In this document: positions 1-6,050 of the stretch, in pieces
How positions within the stretch are numbered: position 1 is the first letter of the stretch
Layout: each line of letters begins with the position of its first letter
NCBI GenBank assembly: GCA_002402125.1
Contig: NVVG01000288.1
Coordinates: 1 to 6,602, forward strand
Source: Moraxellaceae bacterium
Lineage (GTDB): Bacteria; Pseudomonadota; Gammaproteobacteria; Pseudomonadales; Ketobacteraceae
Length of the DNA: 6,602 bases
Direction: 5' to 3'
Notes under the pieces: model-generated
The model's database searches: none
What the model saw: the letters and a program-made list of their open reading frames with translations, nothing else
What the model was told of the DNA's origin: nothing
Made by a program: the position numbers and the translations under genes

Positions 1-10
1 AATATTTCAT
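1..10 (-). CDS. Probable first codons of a gene leaving the left edge
   Basis: On the minus strand an ATG at 10-8 opens a frame of only three codons (M-K-Y) before the window ends. It lies 22 bases beyond the GTTAT end of the 133-bp repeat, the position where the other repeats have a start codon. An alternative ATG at 29-27 gives M-K-I-T-I and then a stop, so it is not the start of a real gene. Product unknown. The call rests almost entirely on the pattern of the neighbouring units. Confidence 0.3.
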
Positions 11-32
11 TTCAAATTGTGATTTTCATTCC

Positions 33-165
33 CCATAACGTTTGGGGTTACGCAACGTGAGGATCTTTACTAAGATTGTTTTTCCGAAGATAAGGATAGT
101 ATTTTTAATCTAAAATTGAAACTATTCGAAGGGGAAAACCGCATTGGATGTAGCTGATATTATCG
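33..165 (-). repeat. attC-like intergenic repeat, copy 1 (133 bp)
   Basis: Read on the minus strand, this copy starts with CGATAAT one base after the stop of the von Willebrand gene and ends with CGTTATGG before the next gene. It shares with the other copies the core TTAAAAATA...CTTATCTTCGGAAAAACAA (about 72-110) and the AAGATCCTCACG segment. The outer 5' end is ATAAT where other copies have ATAAC, so this end may be decayed. Near the GTTAT end, ACGTT and AACGT can pair in a small hairpin. Whether it is a recombination site is inferred. Confidence 0.6.
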
Positions 166-166
166 A

Positions 167-1582
167 CTATCTCTTTACAACTTTCATTGAATTTGAAATG
201 TTGTTACCATCAACAATTCGAACTATGTAAACCCCTCGTTTGATATGACTCGAATCAATTGTTATTTCATCAGTATTCTTATCAAGTAGAATTGAATCTA
301 TTTTTTGACCACCGATATATATAATTGATAATTCAGGTTTTTGAATAGACAAAGGAAGGGTATACTTAATAGTCAGAACAGTCTCAAAGGGATTAGGGAA
401 AACACTCTCCAGTTTTATGTTATTCTTTCTTTTTCTACGGTATACAATAAAGCCTGCAATACCCAAAAGCATAACTCCACCGATTCCGCCAAGAGCCCAT
501 GCTAAATTCTCCTTATCCTGATTTTCTTCTACAATTATATCCAAACGAATTTCTTCTTGATTTTTTAAATAGATCAAGGCCTCCTGTGGTAAATTATATC
601 TTTCCGTAGAGTTGGAGAAGGTGAGGGTGTCATTTACAAAAGTGAACTTGATAGTTCTGACATCGGAGTCGAAATCGGTACAATTTGATGTGTAATCCAC
701 TTGATAAATTGATTGGAGTTGTTCTTTGATACTGTTGTAAATTTCTTCGAGTTTGTTTGGATCATTAGTTTGATAAAAGAAACCATCAGTTAATCTACTC
801 ATTCGCTTCAAACTGTATTTATCTACATCACCTAGACCAATAATATAAATCGGAATATGATTGATTTTCGCCTTATAAATGACATCATTGTATGTGTGAA
901 TTGACGAATTATCAAGTCCATCCGTCATTGCAATAATAGCTGCATTTGATGAGTGTAATGAAAGACTATCTAATGCTAAAAAAATCGCATCATAAAATGC
1001 TGTATTGCCGCTTGGATGGATTCCATTCATAAATGACCCAATACCACCAATGTCATTAGTAAGAGGAAAGACTTTGTCTACTGTTTCAGAGAACCCTACA
1101 AACAAGATAGAATCGGAAGATTTAGCAGAACTATTTAAAAATTCGAGGACACCTTCTTTTGCATAATCCAACGATGAAACAAAATCATTTGGTATCGTTA
1201 AACCACTAAAGTAGAGTTCACTTATTTCATCCATCCTTTTTGGCTTAACTTCGGGGTTGTTGAGCATGGAGCCGGAGTGATCTAATACCAATCCTATATT
1301 TATGGGTTTGTTTTCTGTTATGTTTTTAAGCCTTAGTACTTCACAAGGAACGTTATTTTCATTTATTTTTAATTCTGATTTTTTTAATAGCCACAGTGGT
1401 TTCCCTAATTTATTCTTTGCTTGAAAAACAACTGAAACTTGTGGGAAAGAGTCAGGGTACACTTGAATAATAGATAATTCAAAAATATTCTCAGCAGTAA
1501 TTTTAGTTTGGACATTTTTTTCTTGACCAATTACAAGAATTGAATTGATAACAATTAATATGCTCACTATATATTTCATCAT
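167..1582 (-). CDS. Exported von Willebrand factor A protein with membrane segment and T9SS-type sorting domain
   Basis: A 471-residue protein counted from the ATG at 1582 (a second ATG follows at 1579). The open frame extends 15 codons upstream, but that part lies inside the repeat, and the chosen start puts a signal peptide (MMKYIVSILIVINSILVIGQ) at the N-terminus. Residues about 95-295 form a VWA domain with an intact metal-binding MIDAS: DHSGS (101-105), the Thr of GNTAFYDA (about 194) and the Asp of MTDGLDN (221). A hydrophobic segment (about 361-381) is followed by RRKRK. The C-terminus (about 392-471) resembles a T9SS type A sorting domain: VFPNPF near its start, GVYIVRI, and a final KVVKR. 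VWA domains usually mediate protein-protein binding, so surface adhesion or scaffolding is likely but not shown. A membrane anchor before a sorting domain is odd. The stop is one base from repeat copy 1. Confidence 0.88.
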   Translation of the reverse strand: MMKYIVSILIVINSILVIGQEKNVQTKITAENIFELSIIQVYPDSFPQVSVVFQAKNKLGKPLWLLKKSELKINENNVPCEVLRLKNITENKPINIGLVLDHSGSMLNNPEVKPKRMDEISELYFSGLTIPNDFVSSLDYAKEGVLEFLNSSAKSSDSILFVGFSETVDKVFPLTNDIGGIGSFMNGIHPSGNTAFYDAIFLALDSLSLHSSNAAIIAMTDGLDNSSIHTYNDVIYKAKINHIPIYIIGLGDVDKYSLKRMSRLTDGFFYQTNDPNKLEEIYNSIKEQLQSIYQVDYTSNCTDFDSDVRTIKFTFVNDTLTFSNSTERYNLPQEALIYLKNQEEIRLDIIVEENQDKENLAWALGGIGGVMLLGIAGFIVYRRKRKNNIKLESVFPNPFETVLTIKYTLPLSIQKPELSIIYIGGQKIDSILLDKNTDEITIDSSHIKRGVYIVRIVDGNNISNSMKVVKR

Positions 1583-1585
1583 TGT

Positions 1586-1717
1586 CGATAACGTCTGGGG
1601 CTTCGTTCTGTATGGCTCGCTTCCCAAATTGTTTTTCGAAGGTAATAATAGTTTTGTTCAGGTCGAACGATAAACATAAGCGTTAACCTGCACTGGGGGG
1701 GGGAGTGTGTGTTATAA
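1586..1717 (-). repeat. attC-like intergenic repeat, copy 2 (132 bp)
   Basis: On the minus strand it runs from TTATAAC (1717-1711) to GTTATCG (1592-1586), only three bases before the ATG of the von Willebrand gene. The shared core TATTACCTTCGAAAAACAA lies at about 1631-1649. The 5' part is disturbed by a run of nine G on the plus strand (1695-1703). An 85-codon frame crosses the copy, but it is low-complexity, follows the repeat and is not a credible gene. Confidence 0.65.
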
Positions 1718-1776
1718 CCTCTTCTAGTTGAGCTCAGGGAAACGTAGGTGTTTTGCTTAGAATCAAATCGTACCTT

Positions 1777-1845
1777 ACTGCCTTGAACACGAAAATTGGT
1801 TACTACAAAGCTGCTGAAATTGCAAACACAGAACATGAAAATGGT
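1777..1845 (+). pseudogene. fumC: Fragment of a class II fumarate hydratase gene
   Basis: The plus strand reads T-A-L-N-T-K-I-G-Y-Y-K-A-A-E-I-A-N-T-E-H and then E-N-G. This matches from memory the conserved C-terminal part of class II fumarases (VTALNxxIGYxKAAEIAxxAH), which convert fumarate and malate. Only about 23 codons are recognisable of a protein of about 465 residues. There is no start, the upstream frame does not continue the match, and it is lost after 1845. It lies opposite in strand to every gene here, in the spacer between the second ATP-grasp gene and repeat copy 2. It looks like a captured scrap and cannot make an enzyme. Confidence 0.6.
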
Positions 1846-1875
1846 TGCTATATAGGGCGACCGTTTCCTTTATGC

Positions 1876-2748
1876 TTATTCCCCAGAAGACAAAAAGGAT
1901 AGAAATTCACTTTGATCTTCTTCGCCCCAATGAGGAGTATGGTTAAAATCAATTATGAAATTTGTGTTCGTATCATCCGTCAAAACATCTACTGTTCCAA
2001 AATCGATTTGCTGCGAATTGAAAAATTTTGAGACATCAATTAAAGCGTTTCTGTAGCTTACGTTTTCGGTCTTGGAAATGTCATCTGCATGAAGGAAAAT
2101 ATTTTCACGTCTCACACCGACATCCATTTTCTTTATGTCTTTACCAGGTATAAACGCACATGATAAAGCATAATTGTCGTTGTTTTTATAAACTCTTAGA
2201 TAAGATTCGTTCTTGTTTTCGATGAATTTCTCAATCACTAATCCCTCGTGGGACCAATAAGATTCGGGAATGTTTTTGACCGCATATTTTTTGTATTCAT
2301 CATTCTTTGGAACTAATTCGAAGCTATATTCTATGCCAAGACGACCTAGTATGTTTTCAGGTAAGTTTCGCTCATGAAGTGCTCCGTAATTGAGGTTTGA
2401 TTTTACAAATACTTGATCGTTATCGCCAACTTCATTTCTATTTACTTTTAGGCAAGGCAATTCAAGGGATTCAAGAATTTTATGAATCTTCGTCTTTGAA
2501 ATATCAGTCATTCCATTATTCAAGACACGTCTTCCTGATTTAACTACTAGTTCGTGAGGAAAGTCCGTATCAGAGAAAAACGAGGAATAATTGCTAAGAT
2601 TAATTTGAAAAAGCACCTCTTCCGTAACATCGCCTGATTCTAAAATATCCATGAGTCGATCACCTGGCATAACATTAATTACTTTATGCTTTCTTAAATG
2701 ATAAGCCAAATACCTGTTGTTTGTATAATACGATATGATTGTTAGCAT
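1876..2748 (-). CDS. Divergent ATP-grasp-like protein (third gene of operon)
   Basis: A 290-residue soluble protein without a signal peptide. The fold can be read in outline as an ATP-grasp enzyme. Residues 79-90 (NGMTDISKTKIH) precede the ATP-binding part. VFVKSNLNYG (113-122) fits the first nucleotide-binding lysine strand and loop. GLVIEKFIE (169-177) fits the second strand that contacts adenine. IDFGTVDVLTD (248-258) with FIIDFNHTPHWG (264-275) fits the metal-binding end, where canonical members have EINxNP and this one has DFNHTP. ATP-grasp ligases join a carboxylate, activated as acyl phosphate, to an amine or similar group; the substrates here are unknown. It lies 55 bp after the glycosyltransferase, with A-rich sequence before the ATG. 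Its partners suggest tailoring of a glycan or small molecule. A catalytically altered member is possible because of the unusual metal-site motif. Confidence 0.75.
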   Translation of the reverse strand: MLTIISYYTNNRYLAYHLRKHKVINVMPGDRLMDILESGDVTEEVLFQINLSNYSSFFSDTDFPHELVVKSGRRVLNNGMTDISKTKIHKILESLELPCLKVNRNEVGDNDQVFVKSNLNYGALHERNLPENILGRLGIEYSFELVPKNDEYKKYAVKNIPESYWSHEGLVIEKFIENKNESYLRVYKNNDNYALSCAFIPGKDIKKMDVGVRRENIFLHADDISKTENVSYRNALIDVSKFFNSQQIDFGTVDVLTDDTNTNFIIDFNHTPHWGEEDQSEFLSFLSSGE

Positions 2749-2765
2749 TTTTTACTTTATTTCAC

Positions 2766-2781
2766 TCCGATAGTTATCGGA
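2766..2781. other. Short perfect inverted repeat between operon genes
   Basis: TCCGATAGTTATCGGA is a 6-bp stem with a 4-base loop, in the 55-bp gap between the glycosyltransferase and the second ATP-grasp gene. No U-run follows on the transcribed strand, so it is a poor intrinsic terminator. It could be an RNA hairpin that tunes expression or stability of the last gene, or chance. Confidence 0.3.
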
Positions 2782-2803
2782 TAATTAATTGACTCTATTA
2801 AAC

Positions 2804-3565
2804 TCATGGAAGAACAGATGTTACATTTCCTGTAACTCCAAGTACAAAACACTCTTTCTTTGTCATTCCGTGTTTTCTATTAAAATAGATGATATCAACA
2901 TATTCCTGCCGAATGTCAGATTTTATTGCTGTCTCTTTAAGTTGAGTAAGCGAATTTTCATGTATTCTACGCATGTATCCAAATTGTTCGATCTCTTTTA
3001 TTTTAAAGCCGAAAAATTTTGCACGGACAAAAAACTCGGAGTCCGCAGCGCATTTCCAAGGTTTAAACCCTCCCAACTTTTCCCAAACTTCTTTTCGCAT
3101 CATAAACTGCCCAGCCGCTACTTTTTTTGACTCGCCATTTTCCGCAGTGAATGTGTTATTCTCCAAATTCGCCCTGATTTGACGTTTATTTACATCAGTG
3201 TAAATACTCCAGGTGCGTGTAATATCCACATCTTGATTATGCTTTAGAAAGTCTATTTGATTTGCAAGATAATCTTGAAGCATTATATCATCAGCGTCAA
3301 ATCGTACGATCAAATCAGGATTGGCGTACTCCATTATTGTATTGAAAGTGATATATGTCCCCTGATTGCGTTCCATTTTTAGGTAGCGCACGTTTTCATA
3401 ATTAAGTGCGCTAACAGTATTCCAAGTCTCATCACATCCATCTACACCAACAATAACATCTAACTTATAGTCTTCAGGTATGTTTTGCATTAGAACAGAT
3501 TCAAGTGCTTCACCTATAAAATTTTCTGCAGCATATGCCGCAATAATTACTGAAACAGTTTTCAT
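2804..3565 (-). CDS. Family 2 (GT-A fold) glycosyltransferase
   Basis: A 253-residue protein from the ATG at 3565. The frame is open 22 codons further up, but that part overlaps the end of the preceding gene, and VSVIIAAY directly after the chosen Met is the normal GT2 N-terminus. Nucleotide-sugar binding shows in VSVIIAAYAAENFIGEALES (4-23) and VGVDGCDET (39-47). RFDADD (88-93) supplies the metal-binding DxD at 90-92. AADSEFF (193-199) holds the probable catalytic Asp, and RRIHENSLT (near 219-227) resembles the C-terminal histidine motif of many GT2 enzymes. No membrane segments are visible, so it is probably cytosolic or peripheral. Its start is one base after the stop of the upstream ATP-grasp gene, implying translational coupling. 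Donor and acceptor sugars cannot be read from sequence. Confidence 0.9.
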   Translation of the reverse strand: MKTVSVIIAAYAAENFIGEALESVLMQNIPEDYKLDVIVGVDGCDETWNTVSALNYENVRYLKMERNQGTYITFNTIMEYANPDLIVRFDADDIMLQDYLANQIDFLKHNQDVDITRTWSIYTDVNKRQIRANLENNTFTAENGESKKVAAGQFMMRKEVWEKLGGFKPWKCAADSEFFVRAKFFGFKIKEIEQFGYMRRIHENSLTQLKETAIKSDIRQEYVDIIYFNRKHGMTKKECFVLGVTGNVTSVLP

Positions 3566-3566
3566 T

Positions 3567-4442
3567 TTAAATTGATTTGATCCAGTCCTTCGTTCTAAAT
3601 TTGCCCCAAAGTGTTTCAAAAGTAGGTGCAACTGTATATGTCTCTAAAAGCTCCTTAATTCCAGCAGGGTAGGTCACCAAATAATTGTCAGAAAAATGTT
3701 TCCATGAAATATTTCGGCCCACAGTATTTGTGTTTATTTCTATGATTTTGTAGTGTCCGTTGAATTTCATTAAATCAATGCTAATGTATCCACTTCCATA
3801 CTTCATCAATTCTCGACTTAATTCTTCTAGCTGCATTTTAACATCAGCGGGTAAGTCAAAATTTGTTGGGTTACTCGTGTAATTGTTGAATTCTTCATGG
3901 TTAATATCTGTTGTTCGGAGAAACCATGAATTCAATAATACGCCGCAGAACATATCTGCTTTATACGTGTATGGATCATCGTTCAAATACTCCATAATAA
4001 TATCTTTCTCCGAAGAGTAATTCTCTGGTATTTGTCCCGTCTTTTGATTTATTAATGAAACACCTCTTCTTCCAGCAGACGAATCATATTTGAATATATA
4101 TTCATCTGTATCCCATGCGGCTAATGTTTCTGTCAACTCTTCTTCACTTTCTGGCGAAGCCCATCGAGCCATAAACTCCGGTGACATAATTTTATCAGCG
4201 ATCAATAAGCGTTCTTTTCGGTTAATCCATCTTAAGCCCAACACAATTTGATTAAAAGAAAATATCTTCGTACTCATCGGTGCGGCTAGAATTATTATAT
4301 CGGCATTTTTAGAATCTTCATTAGGTCTGCGGCAATAAGTTATTGTGATGTTTTGTGCCTTTAAATTTGATACTAGTTTGTCGTAAAACTCTTCGTTTAG
4401 GGGGAGAGCTTTATCAAGTATACATATTTTTATAGTGGTCAT
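3567..4442 (-). CDS. RimK-like ATP-grasp ligase (first gene of operon)
   Basis: A 291-residue cytosolic protein. Residues 1-75 look like the Rossmann-like N-terminal part of ATP-grasp ligases. FKYDSSAGRRGV (117-128) is the lysine strand and glycine-rich loop over ATP. IIMEYLNDDPYTYKADMF (148-165) is the adenine-binding strand with the following acidic residues. GYISIDLM (218-225) with IIEINTNTVGR (233-243) is the Mg-binding site, with the canonical EIN triad. It should form an amide-like bond using ATP; the carboxylate and acceptor are unknown. It starts an operon with a GT2 glycosyltransferase and a second ATP-grasp-like protein, which suggests amino-acid or acyl modification of a glycan, or small natural-product synthesis. 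No precursor peptide was seen nearby, so a graspetide pathway is not supported. An A-rich stretch precedes the ATG. Confidence 0.85.
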   Translation of the reverse strand: MTTIKICILDKALPLNEEFYDKLVSNLKAQNITITYCRRPNEDSKNADIIILAAPMSTKIFSFNQIVLGLRWINRKERLLIADKIMSPEFMARWASPESEEELTETLAAWDTDEYIFKYDSSAGRRGVSLINQKTGQIPENYSSEKDIIMEYLNDDPYTYKADMFCGVLLNSWFLRTTDINHEEFNNYTSNPTNFDLPADVKMQLEELSRELMKYGSGYISIDLMKFNGHYKIIEINTNTVGRNISWKHFSDNYLVTYPAGIKELLETYTVAPTFETLWGKFRTKDWIKSI

Positions 4443-4531
4443 ATTTTTAAGTGGTTCTGAATTAGCTATTTAAACACAGTCCGTTAATGATTTTCTGCTC
4501 AATCTCAAACAACAATGCCTCATGTTGACAT

Positions 4532-4607
4532 CAATAACTTGAATGAATAAAGAGTTGTTTTATCGTGTTGTTCCGTGTCGCGTTAATGTGAATACAATTA
4601 GTTATTC
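4532..4607 (-). repeat. Short divergent attC-like element (76 bp)
   Basis: On the minus strand it opens with GAATAACTAATTG and closes with CATTCAAGTTATTG. The ends are imperfectly complementary (AATAACT...TG against CAAGTTATT). The stop codon of the remnant upstream frame lies within the opening GAATAAC, as is common for integron cassettes. It lacks the core of the 130-bp repeats, so it would be a site of another family. Its closing end is 89 bases from the ATP-grasp start, further than for the long copies. Single copy, so the call is tentative. Confidence 0.3.
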
Positions 4608-4718
4608 AAATTTACTATTAATTACTTCTTCAATGCTTTTAAGTCTTGATTTACTCTGATCACTTAAGTCATTTGAATAAACGGATAATCCAGGGTAATG
4701 TTCCAAATGGAGCGTGCG
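4602..4718 (-). pseudogene. Possible 3' remnant of an unknown gene
   Basis: About 38 codons are open on the minus strand and end at TAA (4604-4602). The reading has protein-like composition: HLEHYPGLSVYSNDLSDQSK, and then a helical, charged tail ending in KFE. There is no ATG; a TTG at 4706 is the only weak start. The frame begins directly at the ATAAC end that follows the secreted-protein gene. It looks like a cassette whose front was deleted, joined to the end of its neighbour. It could also be a chance open frame, and an overlapping 19-residue ATG frame from 4728 is equally unproven. Confidence 0.3.
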
Positions 4719-4724
4719 TTATAG
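4718..4724 (-). repeat. Orphan ATAAC end of an attC-like repeat
   Basis: CTATAAC followed by GCACGC on the minus strand lies four bases after the stop of the secreted-protein gene. It resembles the openings of copies 2 and 4 (TTATAACAC...). The expected core and GTTAT end about 130 bp further on are missing, so only this end appears to survive. Confidence 0.35.
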
Positions 4725-4728
4725 CCAT

Positions 4729-5241
4729 TCATTCATCGTTGAAAAGCCCGTAACCTTCGTTTATACAATCAATCCCAACGGTTTCTATTGAAACGATTCT
4801 CTTACTTTGCCTATCCGCTGTCCAGGCAAATATAATATCTGAGTAAAACTCTTCTTTTTGAGAAGATGATTTGTATGATGCAATTAAATCTGAATTGTAA
4901 CCTTCATCGAGTCGGCAAAGGCCATACTGGATGTATTCATTGTTTTGGAGTATTATTTTTACTGCATCTAGAAAAGTATATTGAGCCTTACCCAATTCAT
5001 TTACTTTCACAATTACCAGTACAATAAGATGAATTGAATCCAGAGCATAATGCTCAAGAGCAAATTTTTCTGAATCAAGACTTTCTATCATTGAGCCTCC
5101 CATCTCAGAATAGTTTGAGAAATAATCTAGCTCTGTCAGAGAACGATACTCCACGCCTATAAACTCATTAAAGTTAGGTGTTTGAGCATTAATTCCTAAA
5201 AGAAGAAAGCTGAAAATCACTATGAGATAGTACTTACACAT
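4729..5241 (-). CDS. Secreted protein of unknown function, flavobacterial family
   Basis: A 170-residue protein from the ATG at 5241; a TTG four codons earlier is possible, but the ATG gives a clean signal peptide, MCKYYLIVIFSFLLLGINA, cleaved before QTPNF. It should reach the periplasm or beyond. No lipobox or T9SS sorting domain is seen. The second half, with ILQNNEYIQYGLCRLDEG, FYSDIIFAWTADRQSKRIV and IDCINEGYG near the end, resembles a family of uncharacterised proteins I recall from Flavobacteriia; no function can be assigned. The start is 16 bases after the GTTATTG of repeat copy 3, and the stop is four bases before an orphan repeat end. It therefore behaves as a self-contained unit, not as part of an operon. 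Confidence 0.82.
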   Translation of the reverse strand: MCKYYLIVIFSFLLLGINAQTPNFNEFIGVEYRSLTELDYFSNYSEMGGSMIESLDSEKFALEHYALDSIHLIVLVIVKVNELGKAQYTFLDAVKIILQNNEYIQYGLCRLDEGYNSDLIASYKSSSQKEEFYSDIIFAWTADRQSKRIVSIETVGIDCINEGYGLFNDE

Positions 5242-5257
5242 ATTTTGGGTCAATTGG

Positions 5258-5386
5258 CAATAACGGCATTCAGCTACGAAACGTACGGATCGCTACCGAA
5301 TTTGTTTTTCGAAGTTAAGAATGATTTTTTAACGAAGTCTGAATTTACGAAGCATAAACCCCTATACTTTTTAGCTATTGTTATGA
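5258..5386 (-). repeat. attC-like intergenic repeat, copy 3 (129 bp)
   Basis: On the minus strand it runs from TCATAAC (5386-5380), inside the last codons of the lipoprotein gene, to GTTATTG (5264-5258), 16 bases before the next ATG. The shared core TTAAAAAATCATTCTTAACT with TCGAAAAACAA after it lies at about 5303-5334, followed by GATCCGTACG. The arms carry AGCTA near the ATAAC end and TAGCT near the GTTAT end, which can pair. TACG-TTT-CGTA forms a small local hairpin in the closing arm. Confidence 0.68.
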
Positions 5387-6039
5387 GTCTCGGACTGGAG
5401 ATGTCTAAATTTCAGTTTCTTTATCTCTTCAATTAAGGTGTGAAGTAAAGTTTTATTTAGGTCAGAATGCTCTCGAAGTATGTATTCATTTTCTGTCCAA
5501 TTATAGTATTCGTATAGCCAACCATAGTTTTTTGATACCCATAGATAATCATCCCGTTCCCGTTTCTTTGAATCAGTGTGTTTGTAGCAGTGGATATCAA
5601 AAGATTTAGTGCCGATAGAAACGTTTGCTGAGTCTACAAGGGTATACAATTTCTGAAACTTCTCTTCATTTTTTCTGGTTTGTTCATATTCCATGTAAAG
5701 TCGTCCTGTTCCATGTGAAATTTTCATTTCCATGGTAACCGGATTGAATTCAAGATGTGAAGAGGGGGTCTTACTCGCTCTATGCATTTCGTGAGCGTAT
5801 TGTATTGAGTCTTTTGTGTATCTGAACCATACATCCGAACCTATCCATGTCGTATCAATAGAAGAATGCGCAGCAAGGTAAATCATTGAGTCGCCAATGA
5901 CCAAATCCAGTCTTACATTTCTGGAACTTGTATGAGAATTTGATGAGTCGGAGGGAAGTTGGTTTAGCTTCTCTGACGAACAACTTAGAATAGCGCAAGT
6001 AAGTGTAATGACTAAAAGCAGTCGATTCAGGATATGCAT
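5371..6039 (-). CDS. Lipoprotein of unknown function
   Basis: A 222-residue protein with an N-terminus typical of signal peptidase II substrates: a charged, hydrophobic leader ending AILSC, with the lipidated Cys at residue 20, then a Ser/Asn-rich linker to about residue 41. In Bacteroidota such proteins sit in the outer or inner membrane facing the periplasm, or on the surface; no clear surface-export signal is seen after the Cys. The rest (about 42-222) is a soluble mixed domain without a motif I recognise, ending in a charged helical tail (IEEIKKLKFRHLQSETHNNS). The start is 11 bases after GTTATTA of repeat copy 4. The last codons (THNNS and stop) are encoded by the opening of copy 3, so gene end and repeat are fused. 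No Shine-Dalgarno sequence is visible. Confidence 0.82.
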   Translation of the reverse strand: MHILNRLLLVITLTCAILSCSSEKLNQLPSDSSNSHTSSRNVRLDLVIGDSMIYLAAHSSIDTTWIGSDVWFRYTKDSIQYAHEMHRASKTPSSHLEFNPVTMEMKISHGTGRLYMEYEQTRKNEEKFQKLYTLVDSANVSIGTKSFDIHCYKHTDSKKRERDDYLWVSKNYGWLYEYYNWTENEYILREHSDLNKTLLHTLIEEIKKLKFRHLQSETHNNS

Positions 6040-6050
6040 ATCAATATTGC

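Larger units (their letters stand above)
4443..4728. other. 286-bp spacer before the ATP-grasp operon
   Basis: This is the longest non-coding stretch close to the operon. From right to left it holds the ATAAC half of a repeat end (4718-4724), an open frame that looks like the tail of a lost gene (4602-4718), a 76-bp inverted-repeat element (4532-4607), and about 89 bp of A+T-rich leader that must hold the operon's transcription start. The shared repeat core seen in the other spacers is absent. No tRNA or riboswitch was recognised. Confidence 0.5.

Noticed and set aside
1579..1836. Minus-strand open frame of 85 codons
   Set aside because: It covers repeat copy 2 and the antisense of the fumarase fragment, overlaps the start of the von Willebrand gene, and has no recognisable domain.
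2766..2781. A further cassette boundary between the glycosyltransferase and the second ATP-grasp gene
   Set aside because: CGATAAC occurs inside the palindrome, but there is no paired GTTAT end at a suitable distance and no repeat core; the gene pair is better read as one operon.
2789..3182. Plus-strand open frames opposite the glycosyltransferase
   Set aside because: They are antisense to a gene with clear GT2 motifs and have no protein features of their own.
3567..4442. Graspetide (ATP-grasp-modified peptide) cluster
   Set aside because: No short precursor frame with a repeated acidic core was found on either strand near the ATP-grasp genes.
5245..5436. Plus-strand open frame of 63 codons
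   Set aside because: It is mostly repeat copy 3 read backwards and overlaps the end of the lipoprotein gene.
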